Shown here one piece after another: positions 11,585 through 23,345 of a stretch of 64,000 nucleotides of DNA. The DNA lies in NCBI RefSeq assembly GCF_014839805.1, contig NC_051134.1:8153170-8217169 (forward strand), given 5' to 3'. Both the position numbers and the translations under genes were made by a program. The DNA is from Manduca sexta (Eukaryota; Arthropoda; Insecta; Lepidoptera; Sphingidae). Below the pieces are notes generated by a model. The model saw only the letters and a program-made list of their open reading frames with translations. It was not told where the DNA came from and searched no databases. Position 1 is the stretch's first letter, and each line of letters opens with the position of its first letter.

Positions 11585-11695
11585 GCGGTAAAGTCGAACA
11601 CCTGGTCTATTAACATTTCAATTAAGCCGCCGCTCGCGAGGACTTGCGTACTGTTCTTGTTTATGCCCGGTGTTTACTCTACTACTATATTAAGA
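11585..11695. promoter_or_regulatory. GC-rich island, partner of the 10.7 kb island
   Basis: CGGTAAAGTCG (11586-11596) is followed by CACCTG, 'attaacatttcaatta', 'agccgccgctcgcgagg' and 'cggtgtttactctac'. These align in order with the island at 10735-10935. Either an old local duplication or paired enhancers would fit. Confidence 0.35.
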
Positions 11696-13500
11696 GTTTA
11701 CTTTACTACTCTACTTGTTTTTATAACGTGATGGGGTTCGTAATAATCTGTGCTGTGTGTTTTTATAGTTATAATATATTAGAACTTCGTTATTAATGAT
11801 GATGATGTGTTAAATTAATATTGTAGGTATATTTGTAGGTGTATAAAAAGGAAATTTAAAGTGTATTTTACTAAAATAATGGCAATACGTCATAAATATG
11901 GCGCAAATTGACCTAAGCAAACACTAGAACCGACACCGTGATAATTTGTCCGAGATATTTTTAATATAATAAAAAAAAAATGTGTGTGAATTGCTAGTGA
12001 CAACACCAATAAAAAAACGAAATATTTTCTTAACATAAAAAAGTCTTCTTGTTTCCATTTCTAAATTAATTGTTGTAGTAGGGGGTGTTTGAATCAAATG
12101 CGTATTGCCGTAACAAGCCGGTTTCGCTGCGAGGAAAAATGGCCGGCAGGCAAAGAACCTGGATTGAAGTGCAAATTGAGTAATTTCCACCAGCCACGTA
12201 CCTACGCTCTGTTGGCACAGTGCAAGTGAGCACAGTAATGCACCTCTGTAATATAAGGATTTGTTTTATTTATTAAACATGAAAACTCTACGTTTATTTT
12301 AATAGTTTTACCTCTGTCTTATTAATTTAAAATAAAATTATTTAAAAATAAAGGTTTACTTCTTCTTAACCTTATGGCAGAGGCTGTGGTGGACTGGAAA
12401 GTATAGTATTTGATTACCAGGTGATTATTCAAGGTGGGTTTTTATAATGTAATTTTCTCAGCAATGATACTGGAAGGGGCTTCGAAGTCTAAACACAGAA
12501 TAATATTTGTGTAACAAAAGGTATTGCGCTAGCCCCATTCCAGTGAGTTAAATGCAAGAGAAAAGACTAAGCCTTTTTAAAATAAAACCAAATAAATTTG
12601 TTATCGCACTACTGTTTCCCGTGAGCTGCATTCAGTATCACAAGGCGGTGTTCTTGAAGACGTACAAACATAAATTTGATTAGGGCAGGTTCGCACGCGG
12701 CGGCAGCGGCAGTCGGCACACGGCGCAATCAACAATACCAGATATATTTTGTTTGCCGCTCAGTTGATTGAAACTCGAGTGACGCGCCAATCTTCCTTAC
12801 CTTTGTAATGTATACTCGTGTTTGCAGGTTGAATGGAGTTTGAGAATGGTTTTGAAAGGCAATGTTGTATGGCGGTTTTATTTACTACTGACTTGTTAAC
12901 GTTTTCATAGCACACTGTACAAGGTAACAAATCTATTGCTTGAGATTGTTATATTGACAATGGAGGTTTGGATCCACGATCTAGGAGTGGAATAATATGT
13001 ATAACAGCAGTATTATGATTTTGAATTTCGAAAACCGTGACTTTAGTTGTTACTTGACAGTCGCGGATATTGATCTTTGAAAATTACTAAAAGTTCATAA
13101 GGTTGAAATTGTTAAATTCATCCGTCAGTTATACCAATATGTCTTGTTCGTTGGATTTTCCGTCGATATTTATAACGCTTTATAAAACTGTGTGCAATAT
13201 AAACAAGAACACTCGCTAGAGATAAGCGGTAGCGAGTTCTATGCCATTATTTCAGTACTGTGTTTGAAGATTTTTTGATATCCCAAAACAATGTTTAAAT
13301 CTTATGAAATAGTTTTCTATTGCGCAATTAATTAAGCCCGGCTTCGTGGGTTCTGGTATTTTGTATTGTTCGAATTTTGTTGAATTTATGTTACATAAAT
13401 TTGTTATATAATATCGTTCGAGCCTTGTTAGAGTGGACCTGTCTGAATGTCCGTTAGCTTCTTCCCCGCGATTCAAGACTATTTAATTTCACATTCAGGC
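11696..13500. other. Non-coding stretch
   Basis: No gene is recognised. The sequence is AT-rich except for a CpG patch near 12690-12730 (cggcggcagcggcagtcgg). The 88-codon minus frame over 11924-12190 has no recognisable motif. A trace of repeat-like sequence around 12380-12440 is too weak to assign. Confidence 0.55.
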
Positions 13501-13619
13501 ATGTGAGTGCAGTTAAAGTGCCAGGAATTAAAGTTGTATTTTTTTATTTATAAAACATTAGAAAACGGAAACACTCAGGAAAATAGCAAGACTAGTTATA
13601 GCTAGTTCAATAATACTTA

Positions 13620-13860
13620 TTTAGTGTTCCAACTCGGCTCCTGGTGCCTTCCAATAGTCTCGCACATTTACAAATCCGCTTCTCCTATTAACATGTTCTC
13701 CGCACAAGCTAATAAACGTCTGCCAGGGTTTGGCACGTCGGCAGGTATCCGATATGATTTTATTACATGCTCCGCAAATATTTGCGCGTCTCTCCTCCTA
13801 CTCTCCCCTCAGCTCCGTGCCGTCTCCCACCTTGTTACGAATCAATCACGTTCATATAAT
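13620..13860. promoter_or_regulatory. Pyrimidine-rich island with a CGCAAATATTTGCG palindrome
   Basis: The 14-bp perfect palindrome CGCAAATATTTGCG lies at 13773-13786, followed by a C/T-rich tract to about 13840. The same 14-mer recurs at 35582-35595 inside an 18-bp palindrome. It contains two inverted GCAAAT half-octamers, so a POU-type or other dimeric factor site is possible. The overlapping 87-codon frame resembles nothing I know. Confidence 0.35.
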
Positions 13861-13899
13861 TTTATAATGAAATCAATATCACATTGATTAATTCGATTA

Positions 13900-16340
13900 C
13901 TGAACGAAGTTACAGTTACATTTTTAATTTATAGATAATGTTTTCTTTACTTAGGATTTTCTATTGTAAGTTAGATTGGTTGTTTTTTATTTCATTTTTC
14001 ATATGTAGGAAATCGTCTCTAATTACTACCATTTTCTCAAATTGTCTAGTCAAGCAGTAATTACAGCCAGTTACATTTAGGCTTGAAGGTTTAGCAATAA
14101 AATTAATGATTATTGTTGTCACAATCATGAGCAAAATGCTCAATAATTATTGTAGCATCGAAGGATCACCAGCAGTGGCTTGTCCAGCAGAAGGTAAAGA
14201 TCTGCATGAGGTTATTAAGTATATGATACATATTTTTATACTCCCCAACACCATGACAACCTCACCTACCTAATCACTTAGCGCTAATACCGCGACCCGA
14301 CGACGCGTAAGCGCCGGTGGGTTAGCCCAATCGGCCTATTCAGCACATTGCACGCTCAACCTGACTCGGCACAACCGACGCGTGCTCGCGGATTATGCAA
14401 CAAATCCTATTTGCAAACATTCAGGTTATAATAACTTTCATAGGCTAGTTTAGAGGCGTACAAATAATTGAGAGTATTCGTTTCTCGTCTCAAATTGTGT
14501 ATCTTTAAATGGGGGATTTCTCTATAACATAGACTTCTAAGTACAGTCCCGGATGCACTGCCTGCAAAAGGAACAAAAATTAGTAAGAAATGTTTTACCT
14601 GCTGTAGAGAATCATGTTTGCAATCTAGTTTTACCACTGTTTAAGATTTTAGTTACAAGTGTAACGGAGTGTCATTCTGTAGTTACTCTTTAATCCTTTA
14701 CGGACGGTGTTGCTAATATTTATAGTCTATGGAGCAATAATATACCTAGTACCCTTATCAAGAAGTATCAAAAACCACAAATACATTATCCATAACAACT
14801 CTTGTTTGAAAACGAGCGCGGCGGAGAGCCGGGATCGTATCCGCGCCTCGCCCGCACGTGCTAATATTTTTATGATTGCACAATTTAATACCGCAGTCAC
14901 TTCGCGCCGTTGCCTTTTTCAATGTTTTTTATTTACTGGAGACAATCCCTTGTTATATTCGCTGTGTGTCGCACAAGATATGTTGAAGGCGATGAAATTC
15001 TATTAATTATATTTTTGCATTTTGAATGGCGGATGTACCTGTACTGTATTTAACAGATTCTAAACCGAATGAATAATTATTCTGTAACTCAAATGGTAAA
15101 CTGTAAGATATAAAAATGTTTCTCTTCCGAGAAATACGGCAAATCCAGTGTTTCATTTTTATTTGATACAAAAACAGAATACATATTGTATATATGATTC
15201 TTCTTATTTGTACAGGAATTTAGAGAGTGATAGAACAGGGATCTATTAAAGCTCTTATTAATAAAGTGTATTACTAAAGAGGCAGCTACATTATTTATAA
15301 ACGTCTTTATCGCATACTGATCGCGTAGCTCAGCCCTTGTGTTACACCGCTTTTGAATCGTTCCCGAGTGTTTTTATGATCGGTTTACAGCCGCGAATCC
15401 GCTATTATGTGTTTGTTTTGTAACCACCTTACACGTCCCCCGCGCCCCCGCACCGCCGTCCCCCTGCACCCCGCCGTGTCCCGCTCTAAACCGTCACCCA
15501 AACGTGTTCGTAAACAATGTCGCACTTTTTAATTTTCCCCGCGGTGTTAAATCTGATTTGGGCCCTCGGATTGAATGTTTTCTTTTATTGCTTCGTCACG
15601 GCTAGCGTTTGATGTGAAGAAACCTTTTTGAATAAAGATGAGGGTTTTACGGTTTGTTTGTAAATATTTCAATGTATTGCTTGACCTGATTGGAGGGGAC
15701 ATGGTTGGGACGACTTAATCGACTTACCAGCGTATTATAATATGTAAAACATGATTATAAAATTATAATGCACTCGGTTGCATCTCATAAAATAATTCAA
15801 ACTTATTTCTATTTACAAAAAATATTATTTACATAGTCCATAAGTAATATTGGAAATCGTAATTGCGAAATTTTGTCAGAATGTTAGTTAAAACTAAACA
15901 GATAAATACAAAGTTTCGAATTAACTTATGTAGGTAATATTTCATTTCGAAACGTGTACTTTATATAACTGATATCTTTATCATTTATTTTAGGTAGTAT
16001 TTTCACGCTCGCGGTGCTACAGGCACAGCAAACAAAACAAAATACAAATAAAAACATAACTATAATGTGAATATGGTAATAGACATAGATCACTGGTATC
16101 GTCCGTTTAGTGTACCTCTAACACGTCTTAGATAAACAATTCAAATAATACGTAATAGATAAGCGACGCTACACGTGTAGTTTGTGACCTTAGTCCGACG
16201 CGCACCGCTCGCTCGCTCCGAGCAGATACGGAGCGCATCACAGGTCACTATTTCAAGTTAATTGGTAATAACTATACAGTGTTACAGACTAGCTGGGCGA
16301 AGTATTTTAGACTGCCTCAGGTAATAAAAAAACGTGGTCT
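13900..16340. other. Non-coding stretch with CpG islands
   Basis: No gene is recognised. Islands occur near 14285-14395, 14810-14865 and 15425-15555. The last has C-runs on the plus strand (about 15437-15482, near G-quadruplex grade on the minus strand) followed by 'cgtaaacaatg', a forkhead-like word. A compact site cluster lies at 16169-16248 (see findings). Confidence 0.55.
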
Positions 16341-16347
16341 GAATTGC

Positions 16348-16581
16348 TGGTGGTAGAATATATTCTATCTTATACACAACGTTTTAAAACCTGTCATAGT
16401 GGCTCACGTAAGTGTATCGCGTTTCAGCCTGTGTATATCCGGTTCCAATAGGTCGGCATAAATGTGTCGACTGTCGAAGGTAATCAGGGGTAATCATCTC
16501 CTCTCAGTCGACATTATATTGGACCTTACTCCACTTACCATCAGGTATAACGGGGACGCATTACTATGTCCGTATAAAAAA
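16348..16581 (-). repeat. Copy of the ~240-bp dispersed repeat (family A)
   Basis: Near-complete copy in minus orientation. On the plus strand it starts 'tggtggtagaatatattct' and contains 'cagcctgtgtatatccggtt', 'ggcataaatgtgtcgactg', 'tcagtcgacattatattgg' and 'ccacttaccatcagg', ending near 'gtccgtataaaaaa'. Landmark order matches the copy at 11127-11370. Confidence 0.8.
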
Positions 16582-16599
16582 ATATGATAAGATTTAGCT

Positions 16600-19500
16600 T
16601 ACCAACCTTTGCCATTTTGGGTTCTCAATAATATGTGCCCTATTAGATAGCGTCCTTTACAAATATCATAATATTGGAGACAATATGCACCGTATGTAAT
16701 TTATGTATTACTCGCAAATTAGTGCAAACTACAGCCACATTAATTCCAACAAACCTAACAAGTGAACTCGTCAACCAAAAAGCCACACATAAGGTGTCAC
16801 AAAGGCGTGAAATAAATCGGCAGCGGCGTGCGGGCGGAGTGTCAGTGTCGCGCGGTGTCGAGGGTGTCGGAGTGTGGATTAAAAACGATTGTGTGTACGT
16901 AAACACGGCGCGGACGTCGCGAGCGCCCGTTGCGGGACACTGAGCCGAGAGCTAGGTAGTACCTTACTGGGGTTTTTTCATCAAAACTTAGATAGAACGA
17001 ACGTAGACTTTTACTTTCCAAGTCAGCTTGAGTTGTAGGTGAATATGGCTGGCAGTGATCACTTGCTATAAAGTCATAAAATTTTTCGTTTGTCAGCTCT
17101 ATGCCATAGATAAAAAAATTAAAATTTTAAGGAAGAGACGCCTTACCCTTTTTTCACCAGGGCCCGTAAAAAGTGGCAAGAACACAAACATTAGTCAATA
17201 AATTAATAAAAATGCCTTACGTCAATATTCGTTAATAGAATAATCAGTATTTCTTGGCCTATAAGTACATCGAATTGAGCTACTTGTTAACAGAATCCCA
17301 TCTAGTAACATTATAATTAATTTCTTAACGAGCATTGTAACCTAAAATTCAGCGTGTGGTAATTTGTGTCGGCTCTCGCGTGAAGCGGCCACGGGCGCGC
17401 CGCTCCACACGGGCCGAATTAAAAAGTTTCTCACCACTGCGCGGGGATTAAAAATTGTGCGGTCGTCGACGCTGGCGCTGATTGCTTACCCTCCTCTCAC
17501 CTCCCCTCCACCACCACCTTCCCTCGCCTCGTACCTCCGTGTCAATGAGCAGAATACGTGGGCTTACTATGCATGCTTATTATCTTTAGTTTCATTAATA
17601 TTATAAGTAGATTGTGGCTAAAAATAAAAAAAAAAAACACTGGTAACCTATTGTTCTCGAACCTTAAATATGGATATATTAAACCTTTCTAGGGCAGGCC
17701 AGGAATAATGTCGTTTCACATATTAAATAGGCTTTAGCTGAGAAACCAGTCAGATTCACGAGTTGAAAAGCTATCAAATTGTTTAGTAGTTACAAATGCC
17801 CAATGACTATGTTCGCTATGAGTATGTTCGCTCACTTCCACAAGAATTTAATTAGATCAAAATGAAAATATTCAACGAAAATATCAATTCAGTGAATCCT
17901 TAAATAAGTACTGAGTGTAGAAATTCCACTTCATTACTCATATTAATAGTTACATGATCTTAAAAAACCATCAGAGGCTCATTACATTCCAATCTAGCCC
18001 CAAGAGTAGGGCATATCGTTTGCCAATCCTTAATTACTAACATACATCTTGGCACAAGCTTACATTACAATAACAATAGGTAAACGATGGGTAGACAGGA
18101 ATAAAAGGAATAAAGGGAATAAATCATATTTCAGCTCGTCACGGCGCACAAAGGATTGTTTCTGCGGCGTTTTCGAAGGTTCTCGATGTGTGATTGATGT
18201 CTCCTTTGTAATGTTACGTATGATTATACTAGTTATATGTTCCGAGTTTTACTGCGCACAGTAAATTTTGTTTCGGTGTCCAGCCAGTAAAACTGTTGAT
18301 AACTCTGGCATTCGTTGAGGGTCGTGTTCGTGTTTAGTTGATATTATATTAAGACCATGCTGCATATATAAGACGTAACGTAATCAAATTGTCAAAAAAA
18401 GGAAAGAAAAAACAATTCAGTTTGGGGATCGTCATGTATTGGCACGTCGCATGTATACGATGTTACATCAATTCCATTTTTGCACTTAGCAAGTTTGAAT
18501 ACCGTCAGTAGTGCGATTTTCCATTTCGTAATTCTCAAAACTTGGTACTTGAAGTTAGCCCACGCACTATCTAATAGATAGATTACAATTTAATTAGCTA
18601 ATGTAATGCACCTAGTGCGTAAACAACATAGTACATACAATAACTCCGACATAACATCAAGTGTATGTACATATTCCTCTAATGATATAGTATTTATTAA
18701 TAATTATTTTGCGCGTAACATTGTAGTGTTCTTGCGGCAGTCAGACGCACGTATGAATAAAAATGAACTTTGCCCTTTGGATTTACAGATATCAATAGTC
18801 TGGAGTGTGCGTACTACTAATACATTACCAGTATAAATTGCATATTAAATATAATAATATTATGTCATATTGTAGGTGGCATGCGGCAATATGAGCATTA
18901 CCGTCCAAACAATACATTATCTATTTATGCCACCAAGTAGCAATGTTGCACTTGTGTAGTCTGACTTAAAAAAAAATTACACCAATCCAACCACTTTTAA
19001 GTTCTGATTTGTTTTGCCATTTATATTGTCGACAAATTTTATATGTATGTTTAATTATATACATGTACATACAGTAATGTAGCTCAAACTAAGATATAAT
19101 CTAAATTACGTGAACCAAAAACATTTCCTTTAATTTCTGTCCCAAAGGTCTCAATATAATTTATAGCCGAACGTAAGTGGGTCGTATAGTTGTGGTGCGA
19201 GTCCACTGCTTCATATGTATGAGCCAACTTTGATTGCCTGTTAATTTGACTCGTGTATGCAAGGTGGACGCCCTCCGAGCAACGTTGTGCTTGTAATTGC
19301 ATATCATTAGAATTCATAGGTGACTTTGGTGTTTCGAATTGGGGTTGATTAGTTTAATTATTGTGTTTACTTTACCTGTTTTGTAGAATATTATTGGTAA
19401 TGGTGAATACTGTAATGAAGTATGAGCACTAAATTAATGTATTGTCGATGTCTGAAGACGAAGAGATATTCAGTTTCAGATTCGGCAATCATAAAGGAAT

Positions 19501-19730
19501 TTGTGCCCGATACAGTCTCTGATAAATTGTATGTGCATTTCATAGCTTGCGAAGATACAAAATGTAAATATGCATTAATGATGTCAGCTTTGAAAGCACA
19601 TCGTACAAGTTAAGTATATTTTAACCTCGTTTGTTAGTAGTTGGAGTCGATAGTCGCAAACTCACACGCCACGTGAATAAGTAACAAGCCGGCAGAAGTA
19701 GAGCGCTAGAGCGGCGCATGCAAATACTCG
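16600..19730. other. Non-coding stretch with two GC-rich islands
   Basis: No gene is recognised. GC islands at about 16800-16940 and 17375-17545 carry small open frames on one or both strands. The second ends in a C/T-rich tract. The remainder is AT-rich with homeodomain-like words. The frames of 71-89 codons in this interval show no known motifs. Confidence 0.55.
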
Positions 19731-19790
19731 CTCGTCCACTAATTGTGCTCGCTGCGAGCGCAGTGGACAACTTGTCCACTCTCGGAGCTT
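19700..19790. promoter_or_regulatory. Nested inverted repeats with a POU octamer
   Basis: ATGCAAAT, a perfect POU octamer, occurs near 19718. It is followed by GTCCACT (19734-19740), a small gctcgc/gcgagc hairpin, AGTGGAC (19762-19768) and TGTCCACT (19773-19780). AGTGGACA and TGTCCACT form an 8-bp inverted repeat with a 3-nt spacer. Regulatory function is inferred, not shown. Confidence 0.35.
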
Positions 19791-19844
19791 CTTTTACACA
19801 CCACGAGCACACCGAGCACGGGTATTACAATATTAAATAACTAT

Positions 19845-20072
19845 ATTCGTAGAACTGATGGCCGTTGGGGCGGAAATGTTCTGGAGTGGCGATCACGAAC
19901 CGGAAGATGCAGTGTAGGCAGGCCCCCCACGAGATGGACCGACGACCTGGTGGGGGTGGCCGGAGTCCGATGGATGAAGATGGCCCAGTTACGGTCCCTG
20001 TGTCGCTCAATGGGGAAGGCCTATGTCCGGCAGTGGACGATTCCCGGTTGAAATGATGATGATGATGATATT
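19845..20072 (+). pseudogene. RTE-type LINE, 5'-truncated 3' end (reverse transcriptase C-terminus)
   Basis: The frame over about 19845-20051 reads the C-terminal tail typical of RTE-clade endonuclease/reverse transcriptases: TDGRWGGNVLEW, then RTGRCSVGRPPTRWTDDL, VAGVRWM and KAYVRQWT before the stop. About 65 codons remain without a break. The stop is followed at once by (ATG)n, the usual RTE 3' tail. The whole reverse transcriptase core, endonuclease domain and 5' end are missing, so this is a dead-on-arrival insertion. Recognition of the tail is from family knowledge; the tail microsatellite and open frame are seen directly. Related ends lie at 23478-23632 and 29925-30175. Confidence 0.85.
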
Positions 20073-20074
20073 TA

Positions 20075-20935
20075 ATCAATAGTTTTACTTCAGTGTTTGA
20101 ATGTGTCATTTTTCTTTCGTATAGTTCGCGGCTACTCCCTATAATATTTACAAGTTGACCACAAGTTACAGCACGTATATAATTACTTACCTTTTGCACA
20201 AGTACTTATCTTTCAAAGACGTTCTATACTAATTAATTAGTAATTTATTTATTTGGTCTTCATTCGGATAGGTATGCAATATACATTCATTTGAGGCTAT
20301 AATAATATGAAGGCCATTATGATCTCAGCGCTGCAGCGCAGGGTTTACTTGAACGTTCTTATTACTTTAAATTATTATATATTCTTTTAATTTGTAATTA
20401 TCATTTTCATACACATATTCTGAAGTAGTAGAATTATGAATACATCATAAACATGATGCAATATTATTTTTATTCTTAAGCCTTTCTCTCGGTGTACCAC
20501 CAGCGTGCTAACTTTCTTAAACTGAAGTCTCCACCAATTAGACAAATTGAGGCAGCAGTTAAGCAGGGAGTTGTTTGAACAGGACGGCCGCTGGACGGTC
20601 ACTTCGTTACGTCTTTACATAAATTTGTAATCCTCAACCTCCACCTGTTAATGGAAGGCAAACTTTGCACAAATTGCGAACCTTTTACTGTTTCAATTGA
20701 TAGTTACGAAGATCAAGGGCTATTTTGGATATACTTCGATTGATGTGTAATTAATTGGATTTTCAGATTTTTGAATCTTGGTCTTGGATTCTATTTTAAA
20801 ACTGATAAATGTTCACTAAGAATCGTCTGGGGCAGTCTCATCCACTACATCATTGGAAAAATGTAGTCATTATTATGTTAGGTGGTTTTTATAAACTAAA
20901 AAGATACTTAAAAAAAACTTCATAATATTCCACAA
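20075..20935. other. AT-rich non-coding sequence
   Basis: No gene is recognised. A small mixed-composition patch lies around 20480-20600. The 71-codon minus frame there has no known motif. Confidence 0.55.
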
Positions 20936-20937
20936 CT

Positions 20938-21024
20938 ATCCCAGACCTAAGACATTTCAGTAGTGGAGGAGGCCCTTGCATAACAATGGGATAATATATA
21001 ATACAGGGCTGGTATTATTCTTTA
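20938..21024 (+). repeat. 3' fragment of tRNA-derived SINE (family B)
   Basis: It reads 'agacctaagacatttcagta', 'gtggaggaggcccttgc' and 'ataatacagggctggtatta'. These match the SINE 3' half seen in fuller form at 26237-26432 and 30979-31301. The tRNA-like head is absent. Confidence 0.7.
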
Positions 21025-21670
21025 TTAATATTCCTTAACATACTTTCAAATAAAAAAAAAAAATCCATTTAATTGTGGGGTTTTCATACAATTACATGTT
21101 TTAAAGCTTATTTAAAGATAGTTTTGTACTAATGTAGATTATTTCTAGGGGTTAGAGATATGATAAAAGGATATATCGATATTCAACGATCATAAAATTT
21201 AAAAATTAAAAATAGAACATAATATATACCTTTTCACACTAGATCACTTACTGTAAAGCTACCCTACAAACGAACATCAGGTAACAAACCACCCATTCCC
21301 CAATTTAACCGTAAAATAACAAGATACATTTCCAATAAAAAATTCGTTCATGGACCACGTACGCAATCACAGCATACCTAAACACGGTCCATTTTCAACA
21401 TTAAGTGGAAGGCAGCAGGACTGGGCAAATAAATTAAGAGCTGGGACCGCAGCGATGCAACAAAACCTAGAGATCGGTGTTACGTTTAAATGTAACTGTT
21501 TTATTGGTGCGGTCTGCGAGCCGCTGTTGGCATTGTACCTGGATGTAGGGGATGTTTTAATGGAATACGAGGCGTGTCCTTCGGGAGATGGAAGCTTGTT
21601 TATTAGTAAGGCTTACAGAATTTTGTTAAGTTTTTAGAGAGGGTAATCGCGCGTTTTTTTGTTATTTTAG
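21025..21670. other. Non-coding sequence with one 95-codon open frame
   Basis: No gene is recognised. A plus-strand frame at 21350-21637 (95 codons) has mixed composition and begins MDHVRNHSIPKHGPFSTL. It carries no motif I can place, has no initiation or splice context I trust, and may be chance. Confidence 0.4.
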
Positions 21671-21674
21671 AGGA

Positions 21675-21889
21675 CGGCATAGGTATGTGGGGTCCAATAG
21701 AATGTCGATTGACGAGAGATGATTACCCCTCGGCAGTCGACATAATTATGCTGGCCTATTGGAACCTGATATACACAGGCTGATCTCGGAACGCGACACA
21801 CACGTGGGCTGTTATGACGGGTTTTGACACCTTGTTATAATGGTCGCTATTCGGGGGGATTAAATATTATATAGCATACCTACCACCAG
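21675..21889 (+). repeat. Copy of the ~240-bp dispersed repeat (family A)
   Basis: Landmarks in order: 'atgtggggtccaatagaatg', 'ttgacgagagatgattaccc', 'ggcagtcgacataattatg', 'tggcctattggaacc', 'atacacaggctgatctcgga', 'acacacgtgggctgttatg' and 'cctaccacca'. The 5' end is less clear than at 11127. Confidence 0.8.
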
Positions 21890-21896
21890 TAACTTT

Positions 21897-21965
21897 TTTA
21901 CCTGATGGTATGTGATCACCACTGCTCATAAATATACATATGTAAATAAGAGGTATCAACGCTTC
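21897..21965 (+). repeat. Fragment of the cctgatggtaag dispersed repeat
   Basis: 'ttacctgatggtatgtgatc' followed by 'accactgctcata' and 'agaggtatcaacgc' matches the opening of a common lepidopteran repeat. It abuts the family A copy, so one element probably inserted next to or within the other. Confidence 0.5.
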
Positions 21966-22975
21966 ATAAAACTGCGTTAACCTGAAATCTTGTCCCCTAA
22001 CCTCCTCTATCAAAAAGTATCGCAAAAAGAAAACAAACTATTCTGTAATTGTAATTGAACGAATTCCAAGTTTCGAATCTCCCTGAAGACTATTTACCTA
22101 CACATTCGGTATGAAGCTAAACGGAGCACTAGCGTTATCCGCTTTAAAGCCCATAGCAATGTTTTTAATACTGGTGTTGGAGTAACTGGTACGTCTGAAG
22201 CACAATAGTGGCACAAAGTAACAATGGCTCTGCGGTGCACAATGCAGTTTTAATTTTCACATCGGGTTAGTTCGGCTCCGGTGGACCTCTTGCTTACTGC
22301 CCGCACCACTGACTGTGTGGACTTAAGACTTTTTATTTTAATTATCATTAAAGGGTGTTATTTTTAACTAGGCAGTGTTTCTTCACGCTGTTGCGTCATT
22401 AATGTGAAATAAATAAAATATTTTATTACTATCTACAGAGTCTAACATAACTTTATCTTTAGGGCACTTATTGTCTGTAACATAGTTGGTAATTTCTAAC
22501 CATGTTACGTTATTTTTGTGAAATTAGAGTAAAATGATATTTTGTATTCCTATTGCCTTTGTCATAAACGGGTTAAGGTGTATTACGTGCTTGTTATGAT
22601 CTGTTAAAATAGAGTGTGGCAAAGTTAATTAAGGGTCAGAGCGAATTAAAAAAAAAACATATTTTTATTTGTTTTTCGTGATAAAATAAATAAAATATGT
22701 TTTCGTGGCTTTTAAAATAAATAAAATAAAAAATAATGTCGAATGCCGTTTGTGGATATATCCTGGCTGACTCTGGAAGGCGTTTCGTCGACACAATTCA
22801 CTAAAGTGAATTCCACCATGTGTGTGGTTCGCTATAGAGTCGAGTAAATGTAGCCAGTTCTCTTCCAGCAGCAATATGGTGATATTCAGTTCTGTTTTAT
22901 ACGACTTTTAGAATAATTTTAAAAATATCCCAAGTCCACAGCATGCTTGTTTAGTATCTTTACAGGGTCGTTCGT
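21966..22975. other. Non-coding stretch
   Basis: No gene is recognised. A possible eroded family A trace lies near 22755-22800 ('ggctgactctggaaggcg', 'tcgtcgacacaatt'). The 69-codon minus frame across it is probably an antisense reading of that trace. Confidence 0.5.
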
Positions 22976-23026
22976 GTTTTGTACGGCAGTGTAATTTATA
23001 CAGTGCACGCAAACGTGGCGCCCACG

Positions 23027-23103
23027 CCCGCGCCCCGCCCGCGCTTCGTCCGCGCCCCGCACGCGCCTCGCCCGCGCCTCGCTCGCGCCTCGCGTCCCGC
23101 TCG
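23027..23103 (+). repeat. 11-bp GC-rich minisatellite, about seven units
   Basis: Successive 11-mers are cccgcgccccg, cccgcgcttcg, tccgcgccccg, cacgcgcctcg, cccgcgcctcg, ctcgcgcctcg and a degraded cgtcccgctcg. Most differ from the consensus cccgcgcctcg by one or two bases. The array is strongly CpG-rich inside AT-rich flanks. Open frames through it on both strands are repetitive artefacts. Confidence 0.8.
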
Positions 23104-23249
23104 TTACGGCGACGCTCCGGCGACGCTCAGCCGGCACGCGTCTAATGGACCACTACCAGCAACATGTTACCACAATACCACTGACTGTACTCTCCAAATA
23201 TCCGAGTTTAGAAATTCAATTAATTTTATATATGGGATACGAGTATTGT

Positions 23250-23345
23250 CTCATTCGGTTTAGCAGCATAATTCCCCAATAGCAAGGTTGTGGGTTCGAT
23301 TCCCATGGCAATTTTAATTTGAATAATTTTTGCCAGGTATGACAT
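23250..23345 (+). repeat. Possible tRNA-like SINE head
   Basis: 'gttgtgggttcgattcccat' (about 23286-23305) is a strong B-box match. The A-box region 'ggtttagcagcataattcc' is weak. No acceptor stem pairing is evident, so a functional tRNA is unlikely. Confidence 0.35.

Noticed and set aside
11924..12190. 88-codon minus frame
   Set aside because: AT-rich, with homopolymeric F/K/Y stretches typical of chance frames.
15660..15690. miR-137-like word (tattgcttga)
   Set aside because: Identity stops after ten bases and no hairpin partner is present.
19825..20199. 124-codon minus frame containing a histidine run
   Set aside because: It is the antisense of the RTE tail; the histidines come from the (ATG)n microsatellite.
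23276..23305. Functional tRNA gene
   Set aside because: Only the B box is convincing. The A box is weak and no acceptor stem pairs, so a SINE head is more likely.
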